Positions 39,960-50,664 of a stretch of 64,000 bases of DNA are shown here, in pieces. The position numbers were made by a program, and so were the translations under genes. Position 1 is the stretch's first letter. Every line of letters starts with the position of its first letter. Location of the stretch: the NCBI GenBank assembly GCA_022414725.1, contig CM039462.1, forward strand, positions 176,476,679-176,540,678, given 5' to 3'. Under the pieces are notes generated by a model, which was not told the origin of the DNA, made no database searches, and saw only the letters and a program-made list of their open reading frames with translations. The DNA is from Microglena sp. YARC. Taxonomy: Eukaryota; Chlorophyta; Chlorophyceae; Chlamydomonadales; Chlamydomonadaceae.

Positions 39960-40990
39960 TGAGTTTATGTAGCGAACCCTCTCTCCCTACGACTGTGTTT
40001 GCTTGAGGTTATTAGCACTGAGTGGGATTAGAGTTATCAATTATGAGTTAGCTTTAATTTATCAGCACTGATTGTGTGTATCAGCACTGGGTGTGCTTGA
40101 GCTTAGCATCATGGAGTGTGCTTGATTTTGTCAGCAACGAGTGTGATTGGATTATTTTCTTGGCTTTGATTGTGCTTTAATATGCCAACACTGATTGTGT
40201 ATGAGGTTATCAGCACTGATTGTGCTGTAGTTGGTGAGCACTGAGTGTGTAGTTGTAGTGCTGTAGTTGGTGAGCACTGAGTGTGTAGTTGTAGTGCTGT
40301 AGTTGGTGAGCACTGAGTGTGTAGTTGTTGGCCAGCACTTATCCTTAACTGTGTGTGTTTGAGTGTATTATTTATCGACATTGAGTTTGATTGAATGGAT
40401 TAGCACTGAGTGTGCTTGGTGTTAACAGCACTGAGTGTGCTTGAAGATATCAGCATTGGTGATGTCTGTGTTTATCAGCACTTCATGTGCTTCAATTTAT
40501 CAGCCCTGAGTGTGTTTGTGTTTATAAGCACTGTGCGTGCTTCATGTTATCAGCTCTGAGTTGTTTTAAGTTTAGTAGCACAATGTATGCTTGAGTTTAT
40601 TTTTGTGCACTAAGTGTGTTTGAATTGAACAGCAACGTGTGTGTTGATGTTGTCAACACTGAGTGTGCTTGAAGTTATTAGGACTGGGTTTGCATGTTGT
40701 TATCAGTACTGATGGCGATTGAAGTTATCAGCACTGAGTTTACATGTAGCTATCGGCACTGGATGTGCTTGATTTTTTTCAGCACTGAGGTTATATTTGT
40801 ATAAGCAGTGAGTGTGCTTGAGTTTACCAGCACTGACTGTGCTTGAACCTGTCAGCACTGTGTATGCTTGAGTAATTTATCAGCACTGAGAGTGTTTGAA
40901 TTGATCAGTACTTCGTGTGCTGCAAGTTATCAGGACTGACTGTGCATGATTGTTTTTTGCACTGACTGTGCTTGGAGTTATTAGCACCGA
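39960..40990. repeat. Degenerate satellite of a ~25-30-bp core
   Basis: Many diverged copies of atcagcactgagtgtgcttg spaced at 25-32 bp. This appears to be the unorganised form of the monomer that makes up the more regular arrays to the right. Confidence 0.8.
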
Positions 40991-42040
40991 CTGTATTTGT
41001 GTGTATCATCACCGTGTGTGATTGAGTTTAACAGTACTGAGGGCGCTTGGAGTTATCAGCACCGAGTGTGTTTGTGTGTATCATCACTGTGTGTGATTGA
41101 GTTTAACAGTACTGAGGGCGCTTGGGGTTATCAGCACCGAGTGTGTTTGTGTGTATCATCACTGTGTGTGATTGAGTTTAACAGTACTGAGGGCGCTTGG
41201 GGTTATTAGCACCGACTGTGTTTGTGTGTATCATCACTGTGTGTGATTGAGTTTAACAGTACTGAGGGCGCTTGGGGTTATTAGCACCGACTGTGTTTGT
41301 GTGTATCATCACTGTGTGTGATTGAGTTTAACAGTACTGAGGGCGCTTGGGGTTATTAGCACCGAGTGTGTTTGTGTGTATCATCACTGTGTGTGATTGA
41401 GTTTAACAGTACTGAGGGCGCTTGGGGTTATTAGCACCGACTGTGTTTGTGTGTATCATCACTGTGTGTGATTGAGTTTAACAGTACTGAGGGCGCTTGG
41501 GGTTATTAGCACCGACTGTGTTTTGTGTGTATCATCACTGTGTGTGATTGAGTTTAACAGTACTGAGGGCGCTTGGGGTTATTAGCACCGACTGTGTTTG
41601 TGTGTATCATCACTGTGTGTGTGATTGAGTTTAACAGTACTGAGGGCGCTTGGGGTTATTAGCACCGACTGTGTTTGTGTGTATCATCACTGTGTGTGAT
41701 TGAGTTTAACAGTACTGAGGGCGCTTGGGGTTATTAGCACCGACTGTGTTTGTGTGTATCATCACTGTGTGTGATTGAGTTTAACAGTACTGAGGGCGCT
41801 TGGGGTTATTAGCACCGACTGTGTTTGTGTGTATCTGTGTTGATCACTTGTGTGATTGAGTTTAACAGTACTGCTTGGGTTATTAGCACCGACTGTTGTT
41901 TGTGTGTATCATCATGTGTGTTTAACAGTACTGAGGGCGCTTGGGGTTATTAGCACCGTCTGTGTTTATGTGTATCATCACTGTGTGTGATTGAGTTTAA
42001 CAGTACTGAGGGCGCTTGGGGTTATCAGCATCGAGTGTGC
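40990..42040. repeat. 75-bp higher-order repeat, ~14 copies
   Basis: Near-identical copies of tgtgtatcatcactgtgtgt, gattgagtttaacagtactg and agggcgcttggggttattag. Each 75-bp unit contains three diverged cores of the atcagcactgagtgtgcttg type. Confidence 0.9.
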
Positions 42041-42059
42041 TTGAATTTAGCTGCACTAA

Positions 42060-43130
42060 GTATGATGCACCTGATGAGCACTGCATGTGCAGTCGTTGCT
42101 TGACCAGCACTACCCGGGTTTTACATGATGGGCACTGAATGTGCGTTAATTGGTCAGCACTTACTGTGCTTTACCTGATGAGCACTGAGTGTGTGGTCGT
42201 TGCTTGACCAGCACTACCCGGGTTTTACATGATGGGCACTGAATGTGCGTTAATTGGTCAGCACTTACTGTGCTTTACCTGATGAGCACTGAGTGTGTGG
42301 TCGTTGCTTGACCAGCACTACCCGGGTTTTACATGATGGGCACTGAATGTGCGTTAATTGGTCAGCACTTACTGTGCTTTACCTGATGAGCACTAAGTGT
42401 GTGGTCGTTGCTTGACCAGCACTACCCGGGTTTTACATGATGGGCACTGAATGTGCGTTAATTGGTCAGCACTTACTGTGCTTTACCTGATGAGCACTGA
42501 GTGTGTGGTCGTTGCTTGACCAGCACTACCCGGGTTTTACATGATGGGCACTGAATGTGCGTTAATTGGTCAGCACTTACTGTGCTTTACCTGATGAGCA
42601 CTGAGTGTGTGGTCGTTGCTTGACCAGCACTACCCGGGTTTTTACATGATGGGCACTGAATGTGCGTTAATTGGTCAGCACTTACTGTGCTTTACCTGAT
42701 GAGCACTGAGTGTGTGGTCGTTGCTTGACCAGCACTACCCGGGTTTTACATGATGGGCACTGAATGTGCGTTAATTGGTCAGCACTTACTGTGCTTTACC
42801 TGATGAGCACTGAGTGTGTGGTCGTTGCTTGACCAGCACTACCCGGGTTTTACATGATGGGCACTGAATGTGCGTTAATTGGTCAGCACTTACTGTGCTT
42901 TACCTGATGAGCACTGAGTGTGTGGTCGTTGCTTGACCAGCACTACCCGGGTTTTACATGATGGGCACTGAATGTGCGTTAATTGGTCAGCACTTACTGT
43001 GCTTTACCTGATGAGCACTGAGTGTGTGGTCGTTGCTTGACCAGCACTACCCGGGTTTTACATGATGGGCACTGAATGTGCGTTAATTGGTCAGCACTAC
43101 CCGGGCTTTACCTGATGAGCACTCTGTTTG
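42060..43130. repeat. 104-bp higher-order repeat, ~10 copies
   Basis: Near-identical 104-bp copies with gtggtcgttgcttgaccagc, actacccgggttttacatga, gggcactgaatgtgcgttaa and cagcacttactgtgctttac. Each unit holds four diverged cores with agcact. Confidence 0.95.
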
Positions 43131-43184
43131 CTGTCATGCATGACCAATGAGTGGGCTGTCGTCGATCTGCACTGATATTTTTGT

Positions 43185-43440
43185 GGAAGGACTTTCACCC
43201 CAGGAGGTGGGTCTCCCGACACAAACCAGCTATCCGGAGGATTCAGTTCGAATGGCGTTGCCCCTCCTACAACAAAGCAGGCGCACTTAGGGCTTGAGAT
43301 ATGGTGGGCCTACATGGCGCCTACTTTTTTGTGTGCCTACTCGTGCCTACTAGTAGTAGTCCCGTAGTCCCGTAGTCCCGTAGTCTCGTAGTCATAGAGA
43401 GATACCGACCCTCGACCAAATGAACATTTACCACTGCTGA
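43185..43440 (+). repeat. Dispersed repeat D, copy 2, inserted in the satellite
   Basis: Matches 19350-19515 (caggaggtgggtctcccgac, attcagttcgaatggcgttg, accctcgaccaaatgaac) but contains an extra segment with gtcccgtagtcccgtagtc repeats. It interrupts the satellite family. Confidence 0.65.
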
Positions 43441-43539
43441 GTGTTGCAGGTTGTGATTACCATTGAGGGTACCTTCCATGAGTAACACAGGATGTTTCCT
43501 GGTCTGCGACTTGGTGTGATGTATTGTAATGGATTTACA

Positions 43540-43950
43540 CAAAGTGTGCTTTATGTAACGGATCAGCACATAGCGTGATGCATGTAATGGATCAGCACTG
43601 AGTGCGATGTATGTAATGGATTAACAATGAATGTGTTGTATGTAATGGATCAGCACTGAGTGCGATGTATGTAATGGATTAACAATGAATGTGTTGTATG
43701 TAATGGATCAGCACTGAGTGCGATGTATGTAATGGATTAACAATGGATGTGTTGTATGTAATGGATCAGCACTGAGTGTGATGTATGTAATGGATTCATA
43801 TTGAATATGTTGTATGTAATGGATCAGCACTGAGTGTGATGTATGTAATGGATTCATATTGAATGTGTTGTATGTAATGGATCAGCACTGAGTGTGATGT
43901 ATGTAATGGATTCATATTGAATGTGTTGTATGTAATGGATCAGCACGGAG
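43540..43950. repeat. 58-bp dimeric repeat (2 x 29 bp)
   Basis: Alternating 29-bp monomers atcagcactgagtgcgatgt... and attaacaatgaatgtgttgt..., each ending gtatgtaatgg. About six dimers. Confidence 0.9.
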
Positions 43951-44014
43951 AGTGCTTGGATAGTATATTGATCAACTCTAAATGCGCTTGATTAGTTTAT
44001 TCATCAGCCCTTGA

Positions 44015-44435
44015 TGTTCTTGATTTGTGCAATGGATCAGCACTAAATTTTCTTGATTTGTGCAATGGATCAGCACTAAATAGACTTGATTTGTGCAATG
44101 GATCAGCACTAAATGGACTTGATTTGTGCAATGGATCAGCACTAAATAGACTTGATTTGTGCAATGGATCAGCACTAAATGGACTTGATTTGTGCAGTGG
44201 ATCAGCACTAAATGGACTTGATTTGTGCAATGGATCAGCACTAAATGGACTTGATTTGTGCAATGGATCAGCACTAAATGGACTTGATTTGTGCAATGGA
44301 TCAGCACTAAATGGACTTGATTTGTGCAATGGATCAGCACTAAATAGACTTGATTTGTGCAATGGATCAGCACTAAATGGACTTGATTTGTGCAATGGAT
44401 CAGCACTAAATGGACTTGATTTGATTGGTCAGCAC
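44015..44435. repeat. 33-bp array, twelve copies
   Basis: Near-perfect cttgatttgtgcaatggatc with agcactaaatgga. Because 33 is a multiple of three, frames on both strands remain open and give spurious repeat proteins. Confidence 0.95.
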
Positions 44436-44439
44436 TAAG

Positions 44440-45150
44440 ATATTGTGCTTTATTTACTTGATCAGCATTGAAGGTGCTAAGGTTATTTAAAGGATCGGCA
44501 TTAATGTTTAATGATGATGATGATTTACCCGAATGATCAGCACTGAATGGGCTTGATTTAATTGGTCAGCACTAAGTATGCTTGATAAATTTTATGAACA
44601 CTGAGGGTGATTGATATTTGTAATGGACTAGGACGGAGTGGGCTTGGTGCTACTAATCAGCACTTAGTGCGCGCGATATTCATTAAGTAATCAGCACTTA
44701 TTTGCTTGGGCCACTTAGAAGACTCGGCCATTTGCCGTCCGAGAAACGTTTAATATCAGTTTTTCCCATTTCCGCGAATAATCGTGCTACATATAATCAC
44801 TGCCCACCCTAGACCCCCCCTCCCCCTCCCCCCTTCCAATTGCGTGAAACGACCCTGACCGCTCCTAATGTTTTGTTCTCCTATCCGCAGCCTTTTTCCT
44901 CCTGTCCTTTTTCTACCGTATTTTATGTTTAGGTGCTTTCGTTTTGTTTTGTTTCTTTGTTCTCCATCCCACAAGGCTAGGCTTCACCAGATGTGCCCTC
45001 CCGCCCCACACAAGGACATGTTTGGCCTTACCCCGAAGTCCCAAGTCCCAACTGACTCATCGTTGCCAACCAATAACTCGACGAAAACCTTACCTAGCTG
45101 GTATTGAGCTGCGCTCAGATTCGTGCCCACTTTTCGCCCACTTAGTTCCG
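44440..45150. other. End of satellite and possible upstream region of the Lys/Ala repeat gene
   Basis: Degenerate satellite cores to about 44710, then ordinary sequence with a C-rich tract (44812-44836). A short Pro/Ser-rich frame (44944-45423) overlaps repeat C and is not supported. No promoter motif can be assigned. Confidence 0.4.
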
Positions 45151-45395
45151 TTTTTTGGTGGAGCCTCCCATCCTGGGGGGCGGGAGCGCCCACTCCAGGG
45201 TTTCCCATTCCTCCAGGGGCTGCATCTGGGCTGCATTCGTCCGTTACTAGCCAGGCGCAGGCGTTTGACAGTCCGCGGACGCGTCCGACAGAAAAATTTG
45301 AAGCCTGACACGTCAGCCAACTGTCTCATAACTAACTGGCTTGGGTCAGCTCCATCGTTGCCACCTGTCGTTCCGATGCCAATTTTCCGCGGCGC
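45150..45395 (+). repeat. Dispersed repeat C, copy 2
   Basis: tttggtggagcctcccatcc, gaagcctgacacgtcagcca, cataactaactggcttgggt and cgttgccacctgtcgttc. It lies about 150 bp upstream of the Lys/Ala repeat gene, so it may form part of its promoter. Confidence 0.65.
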
Positions 45396-45584
45396 TTGCG
45401 ACGATGCATGCGGACGCATGTGACTTGTTTCACGATCATTGCGCAAGCAAGCAAGTCGGTGACCAGACGTGTAATCAGATTATCAGAGTATCAGGCACCA
45501 TTATTGTCAGTGTCCTCCCTTCATATATAAACGCACCACCAGGAGATGGTCGAGGTACCTTGCGGTGGAGGAGGTGTCGTGGTC

Positions 45585-46619
45585 ATGTCGTCGCACCTTC
45601 GGAAGTCTGTGCGGGAGTTCATCCTCTCGAAACTCAAAGCTGAGCCGGGTTTGAAACCAAAGCCGCGCAAGTTGCTGCTCAAGGAGTGCATGCAAGGGCA
45701 GCTGGTTCCTGGTGGCAGCGACCAAACAACCGGCGCCGGCGACGCCACCCGCCAGCAGCGCAAGCAAGCTTTCTCCGAGGCGCTCGAGAAGCTGGCGACA
45801 AAGGGCAAGGTGGAATTAAACGATGGCAAAGTGGCGCTCGCTGCTGTTGAGCTCTCTAAGGCGAAAGCTAATCTCTCTAAGGCCCATGCGGAGGCTCTGA
45901 AATCCAGGGAGAGCACGAGCATCAATAAGCGCAGCAGCAGAGCCGACGATTGGGCTGGAGACTCCGCTGCAGTCATAAAACCTGCTTCTGAGGCTCCTAA
46001 TATTATTATGGTGGAGAAGAAACGGAGGCAGATGGAGCCTCCCGTGACCCATGCAAGTGCCAACCCTGACAAGGTGGAGGTGGTGGTGGTGCAGGAGGAG
46101 AAGATACAGCCAAGCACTTGGTTGAAGAAGGTGAAGAGCAATAAGCCAGTGGGTAGGAAACAGAGCAAGGCAAGGCAGGCAGAGGCATGGCAGCAAGAGC
46201 AAGGAGGCAAGGAGGGAGCTGATGTGATGGAGGCAGAGGCTGTTCTTCCTAATTTGATGGAGGCAGAGGTGGTTTCTGCGGTGGAGCCCAAAGAACATGT
46301 GGCAGCAGCATCAGCAGCATCAGAAGTAGCGGAGGGAAGCACTAAGAAAGCTAAGAAGGACAAGAAGAAGCGTAGCAGAGATGCCGAGGTGGAGCCCGAA
46401 GAACAGGCGGCAGTAGCAGCAGCAGCAGCAGTACCAGTTGCGGAGGGAAGCTCCAAGAAGGATAAGAAGGAAAAGATGAAGTACAGCAAAGATGCTGTGG
46501 TTGAGCCCCAAGAACAGGCGGCAGGAGCAGCAGCAGAAGAAGTAGCGGAAGGAAGCACCAAGAAGGATAAGAAGGACAAGAAGAAGTGTAGGATAGATGC
46601 CGAGGTAGAGCCCAAAGAA

Positions 46620-46704
<85 letters not shown>

Positions 46705-49235
46705 AACCAGAAGTAGCAGCAAACGCAGCGGAGGCAAGGACCAAGAAGGATAACAAGGACAAGAAGAAGCGAAGGAAAGATGCCGAGGTGGAGCCCCCAA
46801 AACAGGCAGTAGTAGTAGGAACAACAGCAGCAGTAGCAGTTGTAGCAGCTGAGGGAAGCACCAAGAATGATAAGAAGGACCAGAAGAAGCTTATCAAGCA
46901 TGCCAAGGTCGAGCCCAATGAACAAGCGGTGGCAGCAGCAGCTGCAGCAACAGCAGCAGCAGTAGCAGGAGCTGTAGCAGCAGTACTGGCGGCAGTAGCA
47001 GCACTTGTGTCAGAAGTAGTGAAGGGCAGCAAGAAGATGGACAATAAGGACAAGAAGAAGCGTAAGAGAGATGCTCTGGTGGAGCCTGAAGAACAGGGGG
47101 CAATAGCAGCAGCAACAACAGCAGTAGCAGCAGCAGCAGCTGCAGTGGCAGAGGGAAGCAACATGAAGAGTAAGAAGGACAAGACGAAGCGTAGCAAATA
47201 TGCCAAGGTGGTGCCCCAAGAACAGGCCGCAGTAGCAGTAGCAACAGTAGCAGCAGCAGCAGCAGCAGTAGGTGAGGGAAGCACCAAGAAGGACAAGACG
47301 AAGCGCAGAAAATATGTCAAGGTGGATCCCCAAGAACAGGCCGCAGTAGCAGTAGCAGCAGTAGCAACAGCAGTAGTAGCAGCAGCAGCAGCAGCAGCGG
47401 TAGCGGAGGGAAGCACCAAGAAGGACAAGAAGAAGCGTAGCAAAGATGCCGCGATGGAGCCCAAAAAACAGGCAGTAGTACCAGCATCAGCTGTGTTACA
47501 AACAGTGGAGGGGAGCACCATGAAGGATAAGAAGGACAAGAAGAAACATAGCAAAGATGCCAAGGTGGGGCCCAAGGAACAACCGGTGGTGGCTTCAGCA
47601 GCAGCAGCAGCAGTGTCAGAAGTGGTGGAGGGCATCAACAAGAAGGCTAAAACAGACAAGAAGAAGCGTGTCAAAGATGCCCAGGTGGAGCCTGAAGAAC
47701 TGGCGGTAGTAGTAGCACCAACATCAACAGTAGCAGCAGCAGCTGCAGCAGTAGTAGCGGAGGGAAGCACCAAGAAGGAAAAGAAAAAGCGTAGCAAAGA
47801 TGCCCAGATGGAGCCCGTAAAACAGGCGGTGGTAGCAGCAGCAGCACCAACAGTAGCAGCAGCAGCAGCAGCAGCGGTTGCGAAAGGAAGCACAAAGATG
47901 GACAAGAAGAAGCGTATCAAATACGCCCAGGCGGAGCCTGCAGAACCGGCGGTAGTAGCCACATCAGCAGCAGCAGCAGCTGTGGATGGAAGCACCAAGA
48001 AGGACAAGAAAAAGCGTAGCACAAATGCCCAGGTGGAGCCCGAAGGACAGGCGGTGGTGGCAGCAGCAGCAGCAGCAGTAGCGGCAGCAGCAGCAGCAGC
48101 AGCAGCATCGGTAGCGGAGGGGAGCTCCAAGAAGGACAAGAAGAAGCATAGCAAATATGCCCAGGCAGAGCCTGTTGAACTGGCGGCAGTAGCCATATCA
48201 TCAGCATCAGCAGCAGCAGCAGCAGTGGATGGAAGCACCAAGAAGGATAAGAAGGACAAGGAGAAGCGTAGCAAAGATGCCGAGGTGGAGCCCAAGGAAC
48301 ACGCGGTTGTGGCAGCAGCAGCAGCAACAGTAGCAGCAGCAGCAGTGTCAGAAGTGGCGGAGGGCATCAACAAGAAGGCTAAGACAGACAAGAAGAAGAG
48401 TAGCAAAGATGCCCAATTGGAGCCCGAAGAACAGGCGGCAGAAGCAGCTGCAGCATCAACAGTAGCAGCATCAGCATCAGTAGCGGATGGAAGCACCAAG
48501 AAGGATAAGAAGAAGCGTATCAAAGGTGCCCACTTGGAGCCAGAAGAACAGGCAGCAGAAGTAGCTGCAGCATCAACAGTAGCAGCAGCAGCGGCAGCAG
48601 TAGCTGAGGGCAGCATCAAGAAGGACAAGAAGAAGCGTAGCAAAGATGCCCAGGTGGAGCCTGATGAGCTGGCAGCAGTAGCTGAGGGCAGCATCAAGGA
48701 GGACAAGAAGAAGCGTAGCAAAGATGCCCAAGTGGAGCCTGATGAGCTGGCAGCAGTAGCTGAGGGCAGCATCAAGGAGGACAAGAAGAAGCGTAGCAAA
48801 GATGCCCAGGTGGAGCCTGATGAGCTGGCAGCAGTAACTGAGGGCAGCATCAAGAAGGACAAGAAGAAGCGTAGCAAAGATGCCCAGGTGGAGCCTGATG
48901 AGCTGGCAGCAGTAGCTTAGGGCAGCATCAAGGAGGACAAGAAGAAGCGTAGCAAAGATGCCCAGGTGGAGCCTGATGAGCTGGCAGCAGTAGCTGAGGG
49001 CAGCATCAAGGAGAACAAGAAGAAGCGTAGCAAAGATGCTCAGGTGGAGCATGATGAGCTGGCAGCAGTAGCCACCTCAGCAGCACTAGCAGCAGCAGCG
49101 GTAGTGGTAGCGGATGGAAGCACCAAGAAGGATAAGAAGAAGCGTATCAAAGGTGCCGGTGGTGAAGCTGATGACGTGGCAGCAGCAGTACAAGAAAAGA
49201 AGCTGCCGGACAACGAAATGCCCACGGGCTTGAAG
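45585..49235 (+). CDS. Lys/Ala-rich repeat protein with N-terminal winged-helix-like segment (first exon, in-frame TAG)
   Basis: Start taken at 45585 (MSSHLRKSVREFILSK); an in-frame ATG at 45546 adds 13 Gly/Val-rich residues. Residues 1 to about 100 include RKQAFSEALEKLATKGKVEL and NDGKVAL, a pattern like small winged-helix domains of nucleolar proteins (inference). The rest is about 35 repeats alternating Ala runs with GSTKKDKKKRSKDAQVEPEE-like blocks, including an Ala run of about 27 residues. The repeats become a regular 26-residue unit after 48600. TAG at 48918-48920 replaces the GAG found at that site in sister repeats. The same frame then continues to a donor (aaggtaagc) at 49235, so the normal product was probably longer. 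The Lys-rich blocks suggest a nucleolar or nucleic-acid-binding protein. The downstream exons are not certain. Codons are strongly GCA/AAG biased. Confidence 0.65.
48600..49070. repeat. 78-bp coding repeat, six copies
   Basis: Near-identical copies of gagggcagcatcaaggagga, caagaagaagcgtagcaaag, atgcccaggtggagcctgat and gagctggcagcagtagct. One copy carries the TAG stop at 48918. Confidence 0.9.
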
Positions 49236-49553
49236 GTAAGCAGGCGGCCTTAGGGCTTTGGGTTCAGGGTATAAGTCTTGAAAGCAAGCACGCAGATTTG
49301 GAGGGGGATATTTGTTTGTCCGGGGTTTAAAAGCCATATCCACTGTTGGTCTAGTGCATACCACAGCCTTTGTGCTGGGCATCTCTGGAGCCACCATAAG
49401 TGATAAGTCTGATCTGATCAGGACAGAAATTGAAGTGGCCTCCAGCCAAAGGGCCAAACGGCATTGGGACCTGGCCATAAGCAGCGGTGTAACTGAACTA
49501 CCCCCCCCCCCCCCCCCCCCTCCCACACACACACCACCACCACCACCACCACC

Positions 49554-49589
<36 letters not shown>

Positions 49590-50170
49590 ACACACTGACC
49601 ACGCTGTGGTTGAAACTTCAACTTCCGTACATTCCAATATACCGAGCTGGCCAAATCTGAATATATTCCCACTCCATTGTGGCCCACAGGTTTGGCCTGT
49701 AACAGAGACGGTGGCGTATGGCTTAGACCCGATGGACGCGCCGCTGGACATGAGAGGTACAGGCAGAACAATCAGGGTTGGGAGGGAGGAAGATCAGGGC
49801 TTAGGGGAAAGAGCACTGTTTTGTATTCAGGCTATATAAACTATACAGCAGCCTGCACACTGATGTTACTGAACAAGTGTCCATTTTTTTGTTGTGCCTA
49901 AAAATAGCCAGCGGGTCATTCCCCTAGACCTGGAAAGCAGGTTGTGTGTGTGTGGGGGGGGGTAGTGGGGTGGGGTCGGTGGTGTGTGTGTGTGGTGTGT
50001 GTGTGTGGTGTGTGTGTGTGTGTGGGTGTGTGTGTGGGGGGGGGGGGTACGATATGCGCTAATTTCAAATCAGACCACAACAGACGGACATGGCAAAAAA
50101 CATCAAACTGTTTACTAGTGGTGACGCGTTTCTATTCTCGTATTTATCCATCATGGGCCTCCGGCTGCTG
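49236..50170. other. Presumed intron or downstream region with C-run, CA and GT microsatellites
   Basis: Contains a C20 tract and CACCAC/CA array (49500-49588), and a GT/G tract (49940-50047). The frame at 49312-49839 crosses the microsatellite and shows no domain. Confidence 0.5.
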
Positions 50171-50171
50171 G

Positions 50172-50400
50172 GCGGCATAGCTTTTTTGGCGGAGCCCCCT
50201 CTTCAAGGGGGCGGGAGCCCCCAGGGTTACCCCATTGTCCGTTTGTGTGTCCAACCGACCGACCGACCGACCGACCGAAAAATTGAAGCCGGACACGTCA
50301 GCCAACCGTCGCATAAATAACTGGCTTCGGTCAGCTCCAGTCCGTTGCCACCTTTCGTTTTGTTGCCAACACACTCCACCAATTTCCGTCTGCATAGGAC
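50172..50400 (+). repeat. Dispersed repeat C, copy 3
   Basis: ggagccccctcttcaagggg, gcgggagcccccagggttac, gaccgaccgaccgaccgacc, gaagccggacacgtcagcca and ggcttcggtcagctccagtc. It ends at gcataggacttgt, directly beside MITE-A. Confidence 0.7.
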
Positions 50401-50403
50401 TTG

Positions 50404-50590
50404 TCTTTTCAGCTATAAGCAACAGCTTCTTGGCATCTCCCCTGCCTGGCTATTGAGCCAAACCAAATGCAACCTAGTGCACCTTGAAGCAGACACAATG
50501 AGCTGTCCATATTGCTGGGATATTTTTGTTTGGATTAGTGGCGGGCTCAAGGAGCTGCCTAGAAGCTACCGCCCGTAGCCAGAAATTAAA
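50404..50590 (+). mobile_element. MITE-A copy
   Basis: Left end cttttcagctataagcaaca and gcttcttggcatctccc, right end gctcaaggagctgcctagaa then gctaccgcccgtagccag. The middle is in a different order from other copies (caacctagtgcaccttgaag is the reverse of the usual segment), so it may be inverted inside. Confidence 0.6.
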
Positions 50591-50664
50591 CCTATGATGT
50601 GCAGTTTAGTTCATGGGCCTCATAGGACAGTTAGAGTTGAGATACGGGCAGTAACTGGCAAAGA

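Noticed and set aside
43978..44438. Repeat proteins on both strands at 44 kb (HKSSPFSADPL-type and CNGSALNGLDL-type)
   Set aside because: They are by-products of a 33-bp array, whose unit length keeps several frames open. There is no start context, splice signal or unique sequence.
45521..48877. 1118-codon open frame on the minus strand, antisense to the Lys/Ala repeat gene
   Set aside because: It is open because AAG, GCA and GAA repeats read as CTT, TGC and TTC in reverse. The predicted protein is a Leu/Ser/Phe repeat with no domain, while the plus strand has a non-repetitive N-terminal segment and a good donor.
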